A stretch of DNA of 39,731 bases from Candidatus Kuenenia stuttgartensis (GCA_945904015.1 CAMDPK010000058.1:1-39731), one strand, 5' to 3'; shown: positions 17,401-26,164, counted from the stretch's first letter. The notes: a model not told the origin generated them from the letters alone. A program made the numbers and translations.

Positions 17401-18465
17401 GCTCGTCCGCAGACTGGCAAGACGTTGTACATCCTCGACGAGCCGACGACCGGCTTGCACTTCGACGACATCGACAAGCTGCTGAAGGTGCTCAACAGCC
17501 TGGTCGAGAAGGGGAACACCGTCGTCGTCATCGAACACAATCTCGATGTCATCAAGACGGCCGATTGGCTGATCGACCTCGGCCCCGAAGCGGGCGACGG
17601 CGGCGGCTGGATCGTCGCCGAAGGAACGCCCGATGACGTCGTTGCTCGTTTCTGCGGCCGAAAGCCGTTATCCCATTTTTCTCATACGGCGGTTGCACTG
17701 GCTCCGATCCTCGAGACCGGCACGCGCGGTGAGCGAGCGGTCTTCGACGCCGATGCCGTGCGCAAGAAAAAAGCGGGAGATGTCACGCTCGCAGAACTCG
17801 GCCGCGACGCCAAGATGCCGTGGCAAATTAACGGTCGCAAATGGCACCTCGAAGACCGCGTTGCTCTCAACAGCAAGCCCTGCCGTTGGGAAAGTGCCGC
17901 ACTGGAACGAGTCATTGAATTCTTGGAGACCGTTCCGGAAGCGATCGCGCCTTGCAAGGTCGCGAAAGCGCCCAACGTGAATCTCGCATCGTTACCGAGC
18001 AAGCTGCGCGGCAAGCTCACGACTGGCGCGGCGTTGAAGCAGCAACAAGACGAACGAGGGCCGGCGGCGCTGCTCGATCCGAATGCGCGGCTGACGACGA
18101 TTTGGGCGGAACGCAGCGTTGTCGAGGTGATTGGTCCGGATATTTCGCGCGGTTGGTTCCTGCACGCCATGACCGGCGACGAGTGGCTGCTGACGCTGAA
18201 GTTCCGTGTGCCGGAGAACACGTTTCAGCAGAAATCGTTGGCGGCGGCGTTGCAGCTCAAACCAGTCGACGACATTCGCGAGATCGAAGCCAACGGCCGA
18301 GCCGATCGCGTTCGCGTCAAAGAGGCGGGCGGTCCCTGGCAGGAGGTCACGATCACCGTGCATTGGCTGCGCGAGATCGACTCACCCGCTTTTTGGAAAT
18401 TTGTGGACGAAGCCAAGCGAGCTTTTTTGTCGAAAGCGGGACGCCGGCGCAAGCTGCCTCGCTGA
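11464..18465 (+). CDS. uvrA: Tandem double-length UvrA excinuclease subunit with in-frame repeat insertions
   Basis: The 2333-residue protein is two UvrA units in one chain. Walker A loops (GVSGSGKSS or GPSGSGKSS) lie near residues 33, 755, 1113 and 1776; ABC signatures (LSGGE.QR) near 603, 944, 1597 and 1965; Walker [17 protein letters not shown] motifs follow each signature. CxxC zinc modules are near 316-347, 855-882, 1359-1390 and 1875-1905. UvrA normally acts as a dimer of about 940-residue subunits that finds damaged DNA and loads UvrB, so this chain is a covalent dimer. About 270 residues after position 2060 form an extra C-terminal region I do not recognise. Six stretches encoded by repeat DNA interrupt it (listed separately). 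No strong ribosome site precedes the ATG. Confidence 0.95.
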   Translation: MADTEIVIRGAREHNLRGVDLRLPKNKLIVMTGVSGSGKSSLAFDTLYAEGQRRYVESLSSYARQFLGQMQKPDVDSITGLAPSISIQQKTSGRNPRSTVGTITEIFDYLRVLFARVGQGHCVQCQRPITAQSPEQIIDSIARLEVGTQFLVLAPIIQRQKGEYRDLFDDLLKRGFVRARVDGRIVQLSADLRLDKQMKHTIDVVVDRLEAGKSSRSRLAESVESALKLADGKLVVSVDETTSGSLSPWERAGVRDSDPVDAAELKETSRSKLESSRNLKRTLDPHPSPLPVGEGTDDEPTTSNPADRLYSAHYACTHCGLSYEPPSPQLFSFNSPQGMCLDCNGLGDRFEFQLDRMIPDDSLSLWNGAIELLGPLKDVGKWRRHVYDGVAETLELDLSLPTGSVLKTPWAELSDEIRKALLFGTGSRHIVFHWRYNGGIWKHGGTFAGLIPELLTNYSKARNPARRKQLEKYMEFARCTSCGGTRLCAQARCVTVKSASFAKRVLLEEGEKGRGGEGEKKQKANAKDSPSPPLPLSPSQSLGLHEVCALSIREAAQFFEKLELNPTEQLIASEVIKEICGRLGFLLRCGLDYLTLDRAAPTLSGGETQRIRLAGQIGCGLVGVVYILDEPSIGLHPRDNQMLLDSLCELRDQGNTVIVVEHDEETMRAADHIVDFGPGPGVRGGRVVAEGSFENIRKAKESLTAKYLSGELVIDVPKQRRKLGKKAITIKGAKHHNLQSVDATFPLEAFVCVTGVSGSGKSSLVNDILWQVLNRDLNKGIGTPGPHRQITGLEHLDKAIDIDQSPIGRTPRSNPATYVKVFDLIRDLFTQLPESKRRGYKPGRFSFNVSGGRCEACEGNGSNKLEMDFLADMWVTCAVCGGHRFNHETLEVKFKEKSIADVLELDVQQALEHFANIAPITKLLQTLHDVGLDYLKLGQPSPTLSGGEAQRIKLARELGKRSTGRTVYLLDEPTTGLHFADIHRLLDVLQGFVNNGNTVIVVEHNLDVIKTADWVIDLGPEGGSGGGRIVCSGTPEEIAACDESHTGCALRAVLPPRVGGQWSVASGQKRKKQATTDNGQWTTDKAITIRGAAQHNLQHIDLTIPRDKMSVFCGPSGSGKSSLAMDTLYAEGQRRYVESLSSYARQFLGQMPKPKVEHIHGLSPAIAIEQKTTGSTPRSTVGTVTEIYDYLRILWCRLGMLHCPECGIAVTTQTTDEVIDSILSEGRGARGEGRGTKASGRLAPRPSSLAPLLILAPQDIKVGDKHERLWESLKTRGYRRVRIDGATYRLEDVPKIDRKSKHVIEVVVDRVAAGQSRSRLASSVEQAFDLGRGFIRVAHVDDDMSEEHWRIDSYSLHFACQKCGRGFEQLTPHNFTFNSPLGWCPGCEGLGVQQGTDLTALINEPKKSLADGAVTAWPDVASTPLFRAMLTALAQQFGIPLDVPFDRLDPRHKRLVLHGTGERWIEAGGLQNANCKMQIANWSFQYKGLYPAIEEAGRVSFSYRNRLFGMTGEVACSVCDGSRLRDDAANVRMRGFTLQQLCELPLDEALKFLKTLKLTGSDKKIAGDLLSEATHRLTFLVDVGLNYLSLARTLPTLSGGECQRIRLAGQIGRALTGVLYVLDEPTIGLHPRDNGRLLTALKKLRDLGNTLILVEHDREVLGAADRLYDFGPGAGRLGGTVTAEGSPRQIGCDEKSLTGQFLSGRREIPIPVTRRVVSGEWGVGSEAQKTKKRIKKLPTSHSPLTTAWLEVIGARHRNLRNVHLKIPLGTLTVVTGVSGSGKSSLIQETLAKAVARKLHRLNETPGPHDELRGLEKIDKLIVVDQQPIGNTPKSNPGTFTGVFDEIRELFAQLPESKVRGWRAGRFSFNRAGGRCEPCEGNGQKLIEMHFLPDVWIECDQCRGKRYNAETLAAKYRGQSIADVLDMPIGQSRELFENIPRIRGTLATLCAVGLDYLTLGQSAPTLSGGEAQRVKLAAELARPQTGKTLYILDEPTTGLHFDDIDKLLKVLNSLVEKGNTVVVIEHNLDVIKTADWLIDLGPEAGDGGGWIVAEGTPDDVVARFCGRKPLSHFSHTAVALAPILETGTRGERAVFDADAVRKKKAGDVTLAELGRDAKMPWQINGRKWHLEDRVALNSKPCRWESAALERVIEFLETVPEAIAPCKVAKAPNVNLASLPSKLRGKLTTGAALKQQQDERGPAALLDPNARLTTIWAERSVVEVIGPDISRGWFLHAMTGDEWLLTLKFRVPENTFQQKSLAAALQLKPVDDIREIEANGRADRVRVKEAGGPWQEVTITVHWLREIDSPAFWKFVDEAKRAFLSKAGRRRKLPR
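12193..12348. repeat. uvrA: In-frame inverted repeat 1 within uvrA
   Basis: Arm 12197-12229 (CCCTCTCCCCTTGGGAGAGG...) and arm 12315-12348 (...CCCTCTCCCAGTGGGAGAGG) are inverted copies, each with its own small palindrome CTCTCCC..GGGAGAG, 85 bases apart. It encodes about residues 244-296, including SPWERAGVR and PSPLPVGEG, just before the first zinc module. The second UvrA half has no such insert at the equivalent point. Confidence 0.92.
12988..13081. repeat. uvrA: In-frame inverted repeat 2 within uvrA
   Basis: Left arm 12988-13020 is built of GAGGGG/GAGAGGGG units and right arm 13047-13081 of CTCCCC/CTCTCCCC units, around a 26-base spacer that itself holds GGCGAACGCC. It encodes Glu/Gly/Lys-rich then Ser/Pro/Leu-rich residues, about 509-540. 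The second half has no insert after the matching CSVCDGSRL segment. Confidence 0.92.
14635..14718. repeat. uvrA: In-frame degenerate inverted repeat 3 within uvrA (junction of the two UvrA units)
   Basis: Left arm 14635-14667 repeats GGTCAGT/GGCCAGT; right arm 14685-14718 repeats ACAACGG/ACAATGG. The reverse complement of the right arm (GTCCGTTGTCCATTGTCCG) aligns with the left (GTCAGTGGTCAGTGGCCAG) with regular A/C and G/T differences, so the arms are diverged inverted copies. It encodes about residues 1058-1085, the linker between the two units. Confidence 0.8.
15136..15222. repeat. uvrA: In-frame inverted repeat 4 within uvrA
   Basis: Four GAGGGGC units (15136-15168) face CGCCCCT/CGTCCCT units (15187-15222) across an 18-base spacer. 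It encodes about residues 1225-1254 ([11 protein letters not shown] ... [11 protein letters not shown]). The first UvrA half runs straight through the matching point ([20 protein letters not shown]) without it. Confidence 0.92.
15870..15909. repeat. uvrA: In-frame tandem repeat 5 within uvrA
   Basis: Alternating TGCAAAA and TGCAAATT units (15870-15909) encode [13 protein letters not shown], about residues 1469-1483. Unlike the other blocks it has no mirrored arm. It adds cysteine and asparagine residues unlike the surrounding protein and sits between RWIEAGG and [14 protein letters not shown]. Confidence 0.85.
16609..16702. repeat. uvrA: In-frame inverted repeat 6 within uvrA
   Basis: GTGGTGAGTGGAGAGTGGGG... 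(16609-16639) and ...CCACTCGCCACTCACCACTG (16671-16702) are inverted arms around a 31-base spacer. It encodes about residues 1716-1747 ([11 protein letters not shown] ... [10 protein letters not shown]) in the linker before the fourth ATPase; the first half has a short basic linker there. Confidence 0.92.
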
Positions 18466-18701
18466 GAGCTGTCATAAACCGGCCTCTGAGTTTGCGGTCG
18501 GTTTGATGGCAAAATCATCAGAATGATGTCAGCCGCAGTTCGCGCCGCTCGACTCAATTCGCGAGCGAGCTTGGTCAAGTTGCTCTGAAGCTCCCTCCGA
18601 AAATCCGCCGAAGGGATTGGCACAGCGTTCGCCAATGCGAGGCTCGAATCGCCCAATTTGCGCGATGCCGTCATGACTCTCGAAGGTGGAAGGGATCGAA
18701 C

Positions 18702-20438
18702 ATGTCCAAGGCTTGGTTCATCGCTGCGTTGCTGGGGCTGACCGGAGGAATCGCGCTGGCCAAAGACAAAGGACACGCTCCGGAGAAGGGACACAATCCA
18801 CCCAGTCGTGCCGCCAGCACACCGCATCACGCGCCGGCGCACGCTCATCCGGCACAGTCTGCACCAAGACCAGCTCCAGCACCGGCTTCAGTTCAGAGAT
18901 CGGCACCAGCTCCTGTTCAACGATCGGCACCAGCTCCTGTTCAACGATCAGCACCAGCTCCCGTTCAGAGATCAGCTCCGACGCCCGCACCCGCGATCAA
19001 GACGAGTCCGTCGTCACAGCATCCCTCGCAATCAGTCGGACGAATCGAGCATTCGCCGCGTCGAACCGAAGCACGTCCAAGTCAACCCGCGCTGCCGACA
19101 CCGGTTCCCGCAGCACCGAAGGCAGCGACGAATTCTTCGCCGAAACTCGGAGGTGCTGCGCCCTCGGTTGCCAGTGGAAAAGTCGGACAGGCGTTTGGAC
19201 CGCTGCCTGCGCCGAGCAACGGCAAGGTTGCGACCGGCAAACCGCTGCTCCCCGCAGCACCAACTCATTCCGAGCACAAGCACTCGTCTGGCAAACCCAC
19301 ATCGCACGGCTCGAGTGCGATCTCGTCGCTGCCGACGGCTCCCAAATTTGAAACGAACGGCAAGATTCCTCCGTTAGGATCGTCACTCGCTGGTTCCCCG
19401 AAGCCCTCTTCCCCGGCTTCCAATCACGATCACAAGTCGGACGCGAGTCCGCGACATCCTGGCGGTTCGCTGTCGGCGACTCAGCATTCCAGCCACGGTC
19501 ACGCCGGCAATCACCATTCCACGCATCATCATGGGGCGTCGGGCCATTCGGGCCATCATCACTCCAGAGGGTTGTCTTGGCTGATCGTGGGTGGTTCGTT
19601 TCTCGGACCTAGTTCCTACGGATATGGATACGGATCGGACAACTACGGTCCCGGTTATTACGGCCCTACCTACGTCTACGTGCCGACGCCCGTCATCACT
19701 CCGAATGTGAGCATCGATTCGTATTCCACCGGCGGAGTCGCTCCGCCGCAACAACAACAATTGACTCCCGACGAATTCGCGGCGCTGCCGCTCGAACAGC
19801 AACGCGATCTGCTGCTGCAAGCGCTGAACGCTCTGGAAGAGGATTTCGCTCGTTCGCCCAATGGCGAGGATTGGTCGCGGCATCTGCAACTGGCGACGGT
19901 GGCCAAGCTGGTGACCGACGGAGAGGAGCGTCCCGATACGACACTACGAGCGAGATTGCGAAGTGTCGTGCAACACTTCGACGAAGTCGCCGCGAACGCC
20001 GATTACAAAGCGATCTCGGAATTGACGAGCTTCCGCGTCTTGCATGTGGGCCTGCACGAATACGCCGCCGAGGACATTGACCGTTCGCGCCGGCAGCTTT
20101 CGAACGCCGCCAGCAATCTGTCGAAAAGTCTCGAAGCGTGGTCGAGCGGCCAGCGATGGCGCGATTATCTGCAAGTCGCCTGGTTGATCGGCACCGACGA
20201 AGAGATGCAGATCGACTTGGAAGCTCGGCTTGTCCGCTTCGAGAAGTTGCTCGACAAATTCGATCGCGTGAAGTCGGACGACCAATTTGAAGTCGTCACG
20301 CAGCCGCGAGAATTCCAACTGGCCCATGCTGCATTGCGTCGATTCGTCGGCGACCTGCAACGTCTGGTCGACGAGGTCCGCAAGGCGGAACCACAACAGC
20401 CGAACGGCGAACTCACTCTGCCCGCCGCGCCACGCTGA
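18702..20438 (+). CDS. Secreted repeat- and His-rich protein of unknown function
   Basis: The 578-residue protein starts with a signal peptide (MSKAWFIAALLGLTGGIALA, cleavage after about residue 20). Residues 20-280 are low-complexity Pro/Ala/Ser/His, including SAPAPVQR repeats (about 67-90) and a His-rich run (HHSTHHHGASGHSGHHHSRG). A short hydrophobic segment (LSWLIVGGSFLG) and a Gly/Tyr-rich stretch (SYGYGYGSDNYGPGYYGPTY) follow. The last 230 residues are an all-helical domain starting LTPDEFAALPLEQQRDLLLQ that I do not recognise. It probably acts outside the cytoplasmic membrane; the His run could bind metal. The start was chosen for the signal peptide and the GGAAGGG upstream. Confidence 0.75.
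   Translation: MSKAWFIAALLGLTGGIALAKDKGHAPEKGHNPPSRAASTPHHAPAHAHPAQSAPRPAPAPASVQRSAPAPVQRSAPAPVQRSAPAPVQRSAPTPAPAIKTSPSSQHPSQSVGRIEHSPRRTEARPSQPALPTPVPAAPKAATNSSPKLGGAAPSVASGKVGQAFGPLPAPSNGKVATGKPLLPAAPTHSEHKHSSGKPTSHGSSAISSLPTAPKFETNGKIPPLGSSLAGSPKPSSPASNHDHKSDASPRHPGGSLSATQHSSHGHAGNHHSTHHHGASGHSGHHHSRGLSWLIVGGSFLGPSSYGYGYGSDNYGPGYYGPTYVYVPTPVITPNVSIDSYSTGGVAPPQQQQLTPDEFAALPLEQQRDLLLQALNALEEDFARSPNGEDWSRHLQLATVAKLVTDGEERPDTTLRARLRSVVQHFDEVAANADYKAISELTSFRVLHVGLHEYAAEDIDRSRRQLSNAASNLSKSLEAWSSGQRWRDYLQVAWLIGTDEEMQIDLEARLVRFEKLLDKFDRVKSDDQFEVVTQPREFQLAHAALRRFVGDLQRLVDEVRKAEPQQPNGELTLPAAPR
18901..18972 (+). repeat. 24-base tandem repeat in the secreted protein gene
   Basis: Three consecutive 24-base units encode SAPAPVQR. 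The first two (18901-18924 and 18925-18948) are identical and the third (18949-18972) differs at a few bases; a decayed unit precedes them. Perfect identity of two units implies recent copying. Confidence 0.9.
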
Positions 20439-20467
20439 AAGACGGAGACTGCGGAGCGACCGTGGTC

Positions 20468-21856
20468 TCACCCTTTCGCGAGCGATTCCATCCGCTTGAG
20501 GGCGTCTTTGTATTCGTAGTCGACAGCGAGAACCTCGCCGTAATGCTCTTCGGCTTTGTCTGGCTCTTTGGCCTCTTCGCACAAGCGGCCGAGGTAGTAG
20601 TGGCATTCGAGAAACGAGTCACGGTGCTCTTGTTGATTGAGTTTCGGGACCGCTTTCTCCAACTGCTTGCGAGCCAGGATGCCCTTCTTCTCATTGATGA
20701 AGCACTTCGCCAGCAGCAGAAGTGCGGCCCCTTCCATGCGGGTGTCCTGGACCGAGGCTTGGAACATCGGGATCGCCTGCGAGTACATCTTCAGCTTGTA
20801 GAACCGCTCGCCCAGCGTGAATTTGAGCTTGAGGTCGTGCGGATGCCGTTCGACACGCGTGCGGTAGCTTTCGATTTCGCGTTTCAGAAGTTCGATCTCT
20901 TGAGCCTTCGCCATCGCGACCGCCTCTTTGTCGTCCGGCGACTTGGCGGCGTTGGACTTGGCGATGTCGACACTCTTCCGCATCAGGTCGATCTCAACGT
21001 CTTCGAGTTGCTCGCGAATGTTTGGGTCGCCGCCGGAGAGTTCCAGAGCTTTCTGATACATCGCACCGGCGTCTTCGATCTTTCCGGCTCGGCGATAGAA
21101 GTCGGCCAGTTTGAGGTAGACGTGTTTGTTATCCGGATCTTTGCGGATGGCTCGTTGCAGGTCGGCTTCCTCAGATTGCCCCGGTCCGTCGGCGTTGCCG
21201 GAAGCGGAAGCCTGCTTGCCGATCGCCTTGCGGATCGACTCGATCGAACGCTCCTTCTTGTCGCCGCCTTCATCCTCGAATTCGCCTTTGTCGATCACCG
21301 AACTGGCGTTGAGTTGAGTGATCTTCGAACGAGCTTCCATGTCGAGCGGGTCGAGCTTGAAGACTCGGTCCCAATATTTGATCGCTTCGAGAAACTCCCC
21401 CTTCTGTTCGAGGAGCGCTCCCAATGCCTTGAGGATGATTTTGTTATTGGGATCAGTTTCGACAGACCATTTGTAGCCTTGGACCGCGACGTCGTTGAAC
21501 CCTTGGTTGGAGGTAGCCTCGCCCACATCGGCATTGAGTTCAGCGTCCCACGGAACGAGCATCAATCCTTCCTCTGCGGACAGATCGAGGTTCGCCCAAT
21601 TCCGCGTCATGCGAGCCTTCTTGATGCTCGCTTTGACCCCCATCAACCTCATGCCGGCCATCTTGGCCCCGGTCCCTTTGGGGTATTTCTTCCGTTCGAC
21701 CCCGCGTAGTGTCTGACGAAACATCAAGTTGTCCGGAGCAAATTTCACGGACTGCCCGAACATCTCGATGGCATAGTCCCAGTTCTGCTTGACCATCGCC
21801 TCGGTCCCTTTTTTGAAGCAGTCCTGGGCGATTTTTTTCTTCGGATCGTCAGCCAT
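20468..21856 (-). CDS. Tetratricopeptide-repeat protein
   Basis: The 462-residue protein has no signal peptide and contains several TPR-like units: DCFKKGTEAMVKQNWDYAIE near the start, GYKWSVETDPNNKIILKALG with GEFLEAIKYWDRVFKLDPLD, YLKLADFYRRAGKIEDAGAM, and LGERFYKLKMYSQAIPMFQA. A charged linker (residues about 180-235) and a helical segment rich in Lys/Glu (about 290-330) separate them. TPR arrays hold protein partners; no enzyme domain is visible. It lies downstream of the oxidoreductase genes on the same strand, with a 155-base gap, so co-transcription is possible but unproved. No clear ribosome site precedes the ATG. Confidence 0.8.
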   Translation of the reverse strand: MADDPKKKIAQDCFKKGTEAMVKQNWDYAIEMFGQSVKFAPDNLMFRQTLRGVERKKYPKGTGAKMAGMRLMGVKASIKKARMTRNWANLDLSAEEGLMLVPWDAELNADVGEATSNQGFNDVAVQGYKWSVETDPNNKIILKALGALLEQKGEFLEAIKYWDRVFKLDPLDMEARSKITQLNASSVIDKGEFEDEGGDKKERSIESIRKAIGKQASASGNADGPGQSEEADLQRAIRKDPDNKHVYLKLADFYRRAGKIEDAGAMYQKALELSGGDPNIREQLEDVEIDLMRKSVDIAKSNAAKSPDDKEAVAMAKAQEIELLKREIESYRTRVERHPHDLKLKFTLGERFYKLKMYSQAIPMFQASVQDTRMEGAALLLLAKCFINEKKGILARKQLEKAVPKLNQQEHRDSFLECHYYLGRLCEEAKEPDKAEEHYGEVLAVDYEYKDALKRMESLAKG

Positions 21857-22011
21857 GTGTTAATCGATGTTGGAAATCAAATTCGACGCGCAGGCGCTCG
21901 ATACGTCGATCCGCGCGGACCAAACCATCGCCTCAAGCAGCCGCTATCACTCTACGCGGCGGAGACTCAATTCGGAAGTGGCGGTCACAGGGTGGACAAG
22001 TCGGCGTTGGT

Positions 22012-23667
22012 TTATCGCAGGCCAGCGAGGTCTTGCAACGTGTGCCAATTCGCCAGGCGGTCGGATTTCGCGTAGAGCAGAGTTTCAGACGGGTTGCCAT
22101 CTTTGTCGAAATGCTTGGCGAAGCGGCCTTCGCTGCGGGCGAAGTCGATGAAGTCCACGACGGCACCGGTCTTCGGATTCTTGAACCAGTCCTCTTTGAT
22201 CGCGGGATTACCTTGCAGCGACATGCACTTCTTGATTGAGTCCCCTTGGCGCGGATCGTAGATCACCAGCGGAAAGGCTCGCGTGTCGACGGCCAATCGA
22301 GCTTGATCCGAGGCCATGTTGTCGGCCACGCCGTGCTCCGGTTGGCAGGTCGTGTAGCAGTTGATAATTGCCGGTCCGTCGAACTCCAACGCACCGAGCA
22401 CCGCCTTGTAGAAGTGGTTCGTGTGGGCACACGTCGTTTGAGCGACGTACGTGCGCGGGTGCATCATGGCGATTTGAACGATCTCTTTGCGGCGTTCTTG
22501 TTTGCCATCGTATTTCTTGCCGTGGAGGCTCATCTTCGTGTTTTGCCCAGTGTACGTGGCGGTCGAGGCTTGGCCGCCAGTGTTGGAATAGACCTGCGTG
22601 TCGAGCACAAACACTTTGACGGGCATGCCCGACGCGAACATGCGGGACAGCGATTGGAAGCCGATGTCGAACATGGCTCCGTCGCCGCCGATGCACCAGA
22701 TCGGCTTGTCCTGCCAGCCGATTTGGTCCCAGCGAGCACGCACGCCCATCGCATCGGCCGGAGCATTCTCGAACAGCGAATTCGTCCACGGCACGAGGTA
22801 TGGGTTGTACGGGTACGTCGAGGTGTAGACCGTATTGCAACCAGTCGCGGCGATGATGCCCCATTGGTCGCCGTACTTGGCTCCGGTTGCAGCGCAGAGC
22901 ATTCGCAACGCGGTCCCTTCGCCGCAACCGGCACACGATCCCGCTCCGCCGACATAAATGTGAGTCTTCTCTTTGAGCATCATGTCGATGAGCAAGTTGT
23001 CGTTGATGTACCGCTCATCGGACGGGCCGAACTGCTTGAAGAGGCGATGGCTCTTGCGGATGTCCTTCATCAACGGGTCAGTCTTGTTGACCATCTTGAG
23101 GGCGTCGTCATCGCAGACGGTGACGCACTCCGCGCAGCCTTTGCACTTGCTGGGGTCGATGATGATCGCGAATCGGCCCCCTTCCATGCCTTTCTTCTGC
23201 GGGCCGTCGTAGTACTTGCGAGTCTTTGACCATTGATGGGCGAACTTCTCGCGTTCTTCCGGGTCGGTGATGGTTAGCAGGCGTTCTTCGAGCGTCGATT
23301 CGGCCAGCACTTTGCCGAGGATCGCGGTGTCTGGGCACTCGGTGACGCAGTCCATGCAACCGGTGCAGTTCTCCGGGATGTATTCCGGAATTTCGGGAGC
23401 GACGTAGCTGAAGTCTCGCAGCGTCGCGCTGCCGGCGGCGATCAGCGACCGAGCGATGTGGAGATCGGCAGGGAGGTCTTTCTCGCCACTGCCTTCCTCG
23501 TAACCGCGGACGACTCGTTCATTGAAGTCCTCGACGTCGAGGATCGGTAGGCTGACCAGCTTGTACGGCGAGTCAACCAGAGTCCCGTAACTGTTGTTGT
23601 TGTACGGATCGCGCGGGTTCGCCTCGTTCATCGAGGGGACTTTGGCGGGGATTTCTGCAACGGACAT
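22012..23667 (-). CDS. 2-oxoacid:ferredoxin oxidoreductase, ferredoxin-domain plus TPP-binding (beta) subunit
   Basis: The 551-residue protein carries two 4Fe-4S motifs, CTGCMDCVTECPDT (about 115-130) and CKGCAECVTVC (about 185-195). A thiamine-pyrophosphate domain follows, with GAGSCAGCGEGTALRM (about 255), the Mg/TPP loop GGDGAMFDIGFQSLSRM (about 345) and YSNTGGQASTATYTGQNTKM. This is the domain order of the C-terminal half of NifJ-type pyruvate:ferredoxin oxidoreductases. The partner upstream supplies the other half. The start at 23667 follows AAGGACT; an in-frame start at 23757 would add residues encoded by repeat DNA. Pyruvate is the likely substrate, but other 2-oxoacids are possible. 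Confidence 0.9.
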   Translation of the reverse strand: MSVAEIPAKVPSMNEANPRDPYNNNSYGTLVDSPYKLVSLPILDVEDFNERVVRGYEEGSGEKDLPADLHIARSLIAAGSATLRDFSYVAPEIPEYIPENCTGCMDCVTECPDTAILGKVLAESTLEERLLTITDPEEREKFAHQWSKTRKYYDGPQKKGMEGGRFAIIIDPSKCKGCAECVTVCDDDALKMVNKTDPLMKDIRKSHRLFKQFGPSDERYINDNLLIDMMLKEKTHIYVGGAGSCAGCGEGTALRMLCAATGAKYGDQWGIIAATGCNTVYTSTYPYNPYLVPWTNSLFENAPADAMGVRARWDQIGWQDKPIWCIGGDGAMFDIGFQSLSRMFASGMPVKVFVLDTQVYSNTGGQASTATYTGQNTKMSLHGKKYDGKQERRKEIVQIAMMHPRTYVAQTTCAHTNHFYKAVLGALEFDGPAIINCYTTCQPEHGVADNMASDQARLAVDTRAFPLVIYDPRQGDSIKKCMSLQGNPAIKEDWFKNPKTGAVVDFIDFARSEGRFAKHFDKDGNPSETLLYAKSDRLANWHTLQDLAGLR

Positions 23668-23692
23668 GATGAGAGTCCTTATTGTTTGCGAA

Positions 23693-23779
23693 CTTAAATT
23701 TGAAATATCAAATCTGAAATTTGAGTTTTGAAAAACGGTATCACGGCTTTCGGCCATCGGCAGACGGCTCTCGGCCGAA
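23693..23779. repeat. Repeat block between the two oxidoreductase genes
   Basis: An AT-rich part (AATTTGAAATATCAAATCTG...) lies beside a GC-rich part ACGGCTTTCGGCCATCGGCAG and ACGGCTCTCGGCCGAAG. The GC-rich part shares the CGGCTTTCGGCCATCGGC word with 7246-7262, so it belongs to the same intergenic family. The block separates two genes that should be co-expressed. Confidence 0.7.
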
Positions 23780-23780
23780 G

Positions 23781-25763
23781 TTAGGCGCTGATGATCTCGG
23801 CGGGGATTTCCTGCATGTCGTTGTAGCCTTGTTTGACGCAGTTGAGGTTGTCTTCGACGACTTGATCGCCGCGTTTGCCGAAGTATTTTCGCAGGGCCTT
23901 TTCGACGCCTCCGTAGACTTCGGCGTCGGTCATGCCGCTGGCTTTCGAATACGGCGTGAGCTTCAAGAACCCACCCAACAGCACGATGCCTTGCATGCGC
24001 ATTTCGAGGTCCGCTTCCGACGCGACGGTGCGGGCGATCTTGACCATGTCGATGAAGTAGATCCGCAGTTGTTTGTCGCGGATCGTTTTCTTTTGGTGAT
24101 CGGGAATGCGTTGCCAGACCTCGGCCGGAGTCGTGTAGGGACTCTGCATGAAGATCGCTCCGCCCTTGACGATGCCGGTCAGTGGATCGCCGCTGAAAAG
24201 CGCGTTCGTGTCGTTGAGCACCACCAGATCAACGTGCTCCAGCTCACTGTGCGTGTAGATGTGCGAGTCGGCGATCGTCAAGTAGTACGTCGTCGGAAGC
24301 CCCTTTTTCTCCGAGCCGTACTTCGGATACGCCTGCACGTCCTTGCCGAAGACTTGCCCGCCGATGGTCGCGATGACCTTGTTGGTCGTGACCGAACCGA
24401 AGCCGCCGACCGAGTGGCCGCGCATTGAGAATCCGCCGCGCGGCCGCAGGTCCGGGTCTTCTTTGATGATCAAGTTGAGCGGGTGCTTGATCCCGACCGT
24501 GAAGAAATCCGGGCCTTTCTCGACCATGTTGTCGTAGATGGCGATCAAGTCGCCGGGTCGAACGTCGCGGCTGCCGAGACCCGCCGCTCCGTGGAAGATG
24601 CTTGGGATGCGGCTGATCTTTTCGATACCGTTCTGGCCGGTGATCCCGTCGCAGAACGCGGCCTTGATCTCGCGAGTCAGATGGTTGCCGGTCGTCGAGA
24701 GCGGATCGTCCATGCGTTCGATAACCGTGAACGCTTTGCAGTCCTTGAGCGCGTCGATGATCGCTTGCGACGGGAACGGCCGGAAGCAGACGATGTTCAA
24801 GCAGCCGACCTTCATGCCGCGTTTCTCGCGCAGGTAATCGACCGTCGCCTGAGCCGTCTCCATGTACGAACCCATGCCGACGATGATGTACTCGGCGTCG
24901 TCGCAGCGGTACGGCATGACGAAGTCGTATCGCCGGCCGGTCTTGAGGTAGAACTCTTCGAAGGCGTCGCGGAGCGCGGGTTCGCACTGCTCGTAGTACC
25001 AACGCTGAGCGATCTTGCCCTTCATGTACGAGTCTTGATTCTGCACCACCCCCGACATGACGGGATTGGCCGGGTCCATGTAATTCATCAGCTTCGTTTC
25101 GGGCTTGCCGACAAACTCTTTCATGAATTCCGGTTCGATCAGGCGGACGCTCTCGACGGTATGTGTCGTGAGGAATCCGTCTTGAACATTGAAGAACGGC
25201 GTCTTGGACGCTTCGGCCGCGCGGCGGGAGATCAAGCACAGGTCTCCCGCTTCCTGCGCGTTGCGAGCGAACACCATTCCCCAACCGCAATCGGCGACAC
25301 CGCACACATCGTCGTGTCCGGCATGGACGTTGAGACCTTGGCTGGTCAACGCTCGCGAGCCGATATTGAAGACCATCCCCAACCGCTTGCCGGAGATCGT
25401 GTAGAGTACCTCCTTCATCAGGATCAGACCTTGGCCTGACGTGAAGTTCGTGACTCGCCCGCCTGCCAAGGCAAAACCCTCGCAGAATGTCGCGGCTGAG
25501 TGTTCGCTTTCCGGCTCGACGAAGACCAGTTGGTCGCCCCAAAGGTTGGGGATGCCGTTCATCATGGCCGCGTTGAAGCCGCCACCCATCGTGGTCGAAC
25601 TGGTGATCGGGAAGGCTCCCGAACCTTGGCTGATGCGAGATTCCACCCAGACGACCGCTTCCGCGCCGTCGCAGGTGGTGGGAAGGCCGGGATATTCAAA
25701 TTTGGGTTCGGCGTCGTCATCGCTGGGCTGACGAGCGACCCGTTCGGTCATCATGGTGGTCAT
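23781..25763 (-). CDS. 2-oxoacid:ferredoxin oxidoreductase, alpha plus gamma subunit
   Basis: The 660-residue protein begins with the pyrimidine-binding alpha domain (AFPITSSTTMGGGF near residue 50, NFTSGQGLILMKEVLYTISG, SRALTSQGLNVHAGHDDVCG). A transketolase C-like domain follows (YIIVGMGSYMETAQATVDYL), and the last 200 residues are the gamma domain (GGQVFGKDVQAYPKYGSEKK, LVVLNDTNALFSGDPLTGIV). Domains I-III of NifJ are therefore present, and the ferredoxin and TPP parts are on the next gene, so the roughly 1200-residue enzyme is split at the III/V junction. The enzyme converts a 2-oxoacid and CoA to acyl-CoA, CO2 and reduced ferredoxin. GGAG lies nine bases before the ATG. Confidence 0.9.
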   Translation of the reverse strand: MTTMMTERVARQPSDDDAEPKFEYPGLPTTCDGAEAVVWVESRISQGSGAFPITSSTTMGGGFNAAMMNGIPNLWGDQLVFVEPESEHSAATFCEGFALAGGRVTNFTSGQGLILMKEVLYTISGKRLGMVFNIGSRALTSQGLNVHAGHDDVCGVADCGWGMVFARNAQEAGDLCLISRRAAEASKTPFFNVQDGFLTTHTVESVRLIEPEFMKEFVGKPETKLMNYMDPANPVMSGVVQNQDSYMKGKIAQRWYYEQCEPALRDAFEEFYLKTGRRYDFVMPYRCDDAEYIIVGMGSYMETAQATVDYLREKRGMKVGCLNIVCFRPFPSQAIIDALKDCKAFTVIERMDDPLSTTGNHLTREIKAAFCDGITGQNGIEKISRIPSIFHGAAGLGSRDVRPGDLIAIYDNMVEKGPDFFTVGIKHPLNLIIKEDPDLRPRGGFSMRGHSVGGFGSVTTNKVIATIGGQVFGKDVQAYPKYGSEKKGLPTTYYLTIADSHIYTHSELEHVDLVVLNDTNALFSGDPLTGIVKGGAIFMQSPYTTPAEVWQRIPDHQKKTIRDKQLRIYFIDMVKIARTVASEADLEMRMQGIVLLGGFLKLTPYSKASGMTDAEVYGGVEKALRKYFGKRGDQVVEDNLNCVKQGYNDMQEIPAEIISA

Positions 25764-25895
25764 GGAATGTACTCCGTGTTGATTGAATCGGACGATTTCG
25801 AGAGGTCAGCTTTGGAGCGGCAGACTTGCCACTTCAGGGAACAGGGTTGAATAATCGCGACGTTATGACAATGGAAGCTCCTTGAGGAGATCATC

Positions 25896-26144
25896 TTGCC
25901 GATCCGCACTATTGATTTGCTGTTTGAGGAAACCGGTCTGTCGATCGAAGAAATCGCCGAGCGATCCAAGTTGGAGAGCGACCGGATCGAAGCGATCTTG
26001 GTCGGCCGCTGGACTCCGAGTCCCGACGAACGTCAGCGTTTGGCCGCAGCCTTTGGCGTGACGATCGAGGATATCAGTTGGGGCCACTCGATGGCTCCGC
26101 GTGTGATCCGGTATCACCGCTTTGGGCTGCGCGACGGGTTTTAG
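25896..26144 (+). CDS. Small helix-turn-helix protein (TTG start)
   Basis: The 82-residue protein reads PIRTIDLLFEETGLSIEEIA then ERSKLESDRIEAILVGRWTP, an XRE-like helix-turn-helix. A short tail (DISWGHSMAPRVIRYHRFGL) has no known domain. The start is TTG at 25896, supported by GAGGAGA at 25884-25890. It is divergent from the oxidoreductase genes with 132 bases between the starts, so it could regulate them, but that is inference from position only. Confidence 0.7.
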   Translation: MPIRTIDLLFEETGLSIEEIAERSKLESDRIEAILVGRWTPSPDERQRLAAAFGVTIEDISWGHSMAPRVIRYHRFGLRDGF

Positions 26145-26164
26145 AGATTTTGCCTCCCGTCGCA

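Noticed and set aside
14998..17538. 846-residue open frame on the minus strand opposite uvrA
   Set aside because: It is a shadow of the GC-rich uvrA coding strand: no family motifs, Arg/Gln/His-rich composition, and no ribosome site.
18901..18972. Possible CRISPR-like repeats
   Set aside because: The 24-base units are directly adjacent without spacers and encode SAPAPVQR inside a protein gene.
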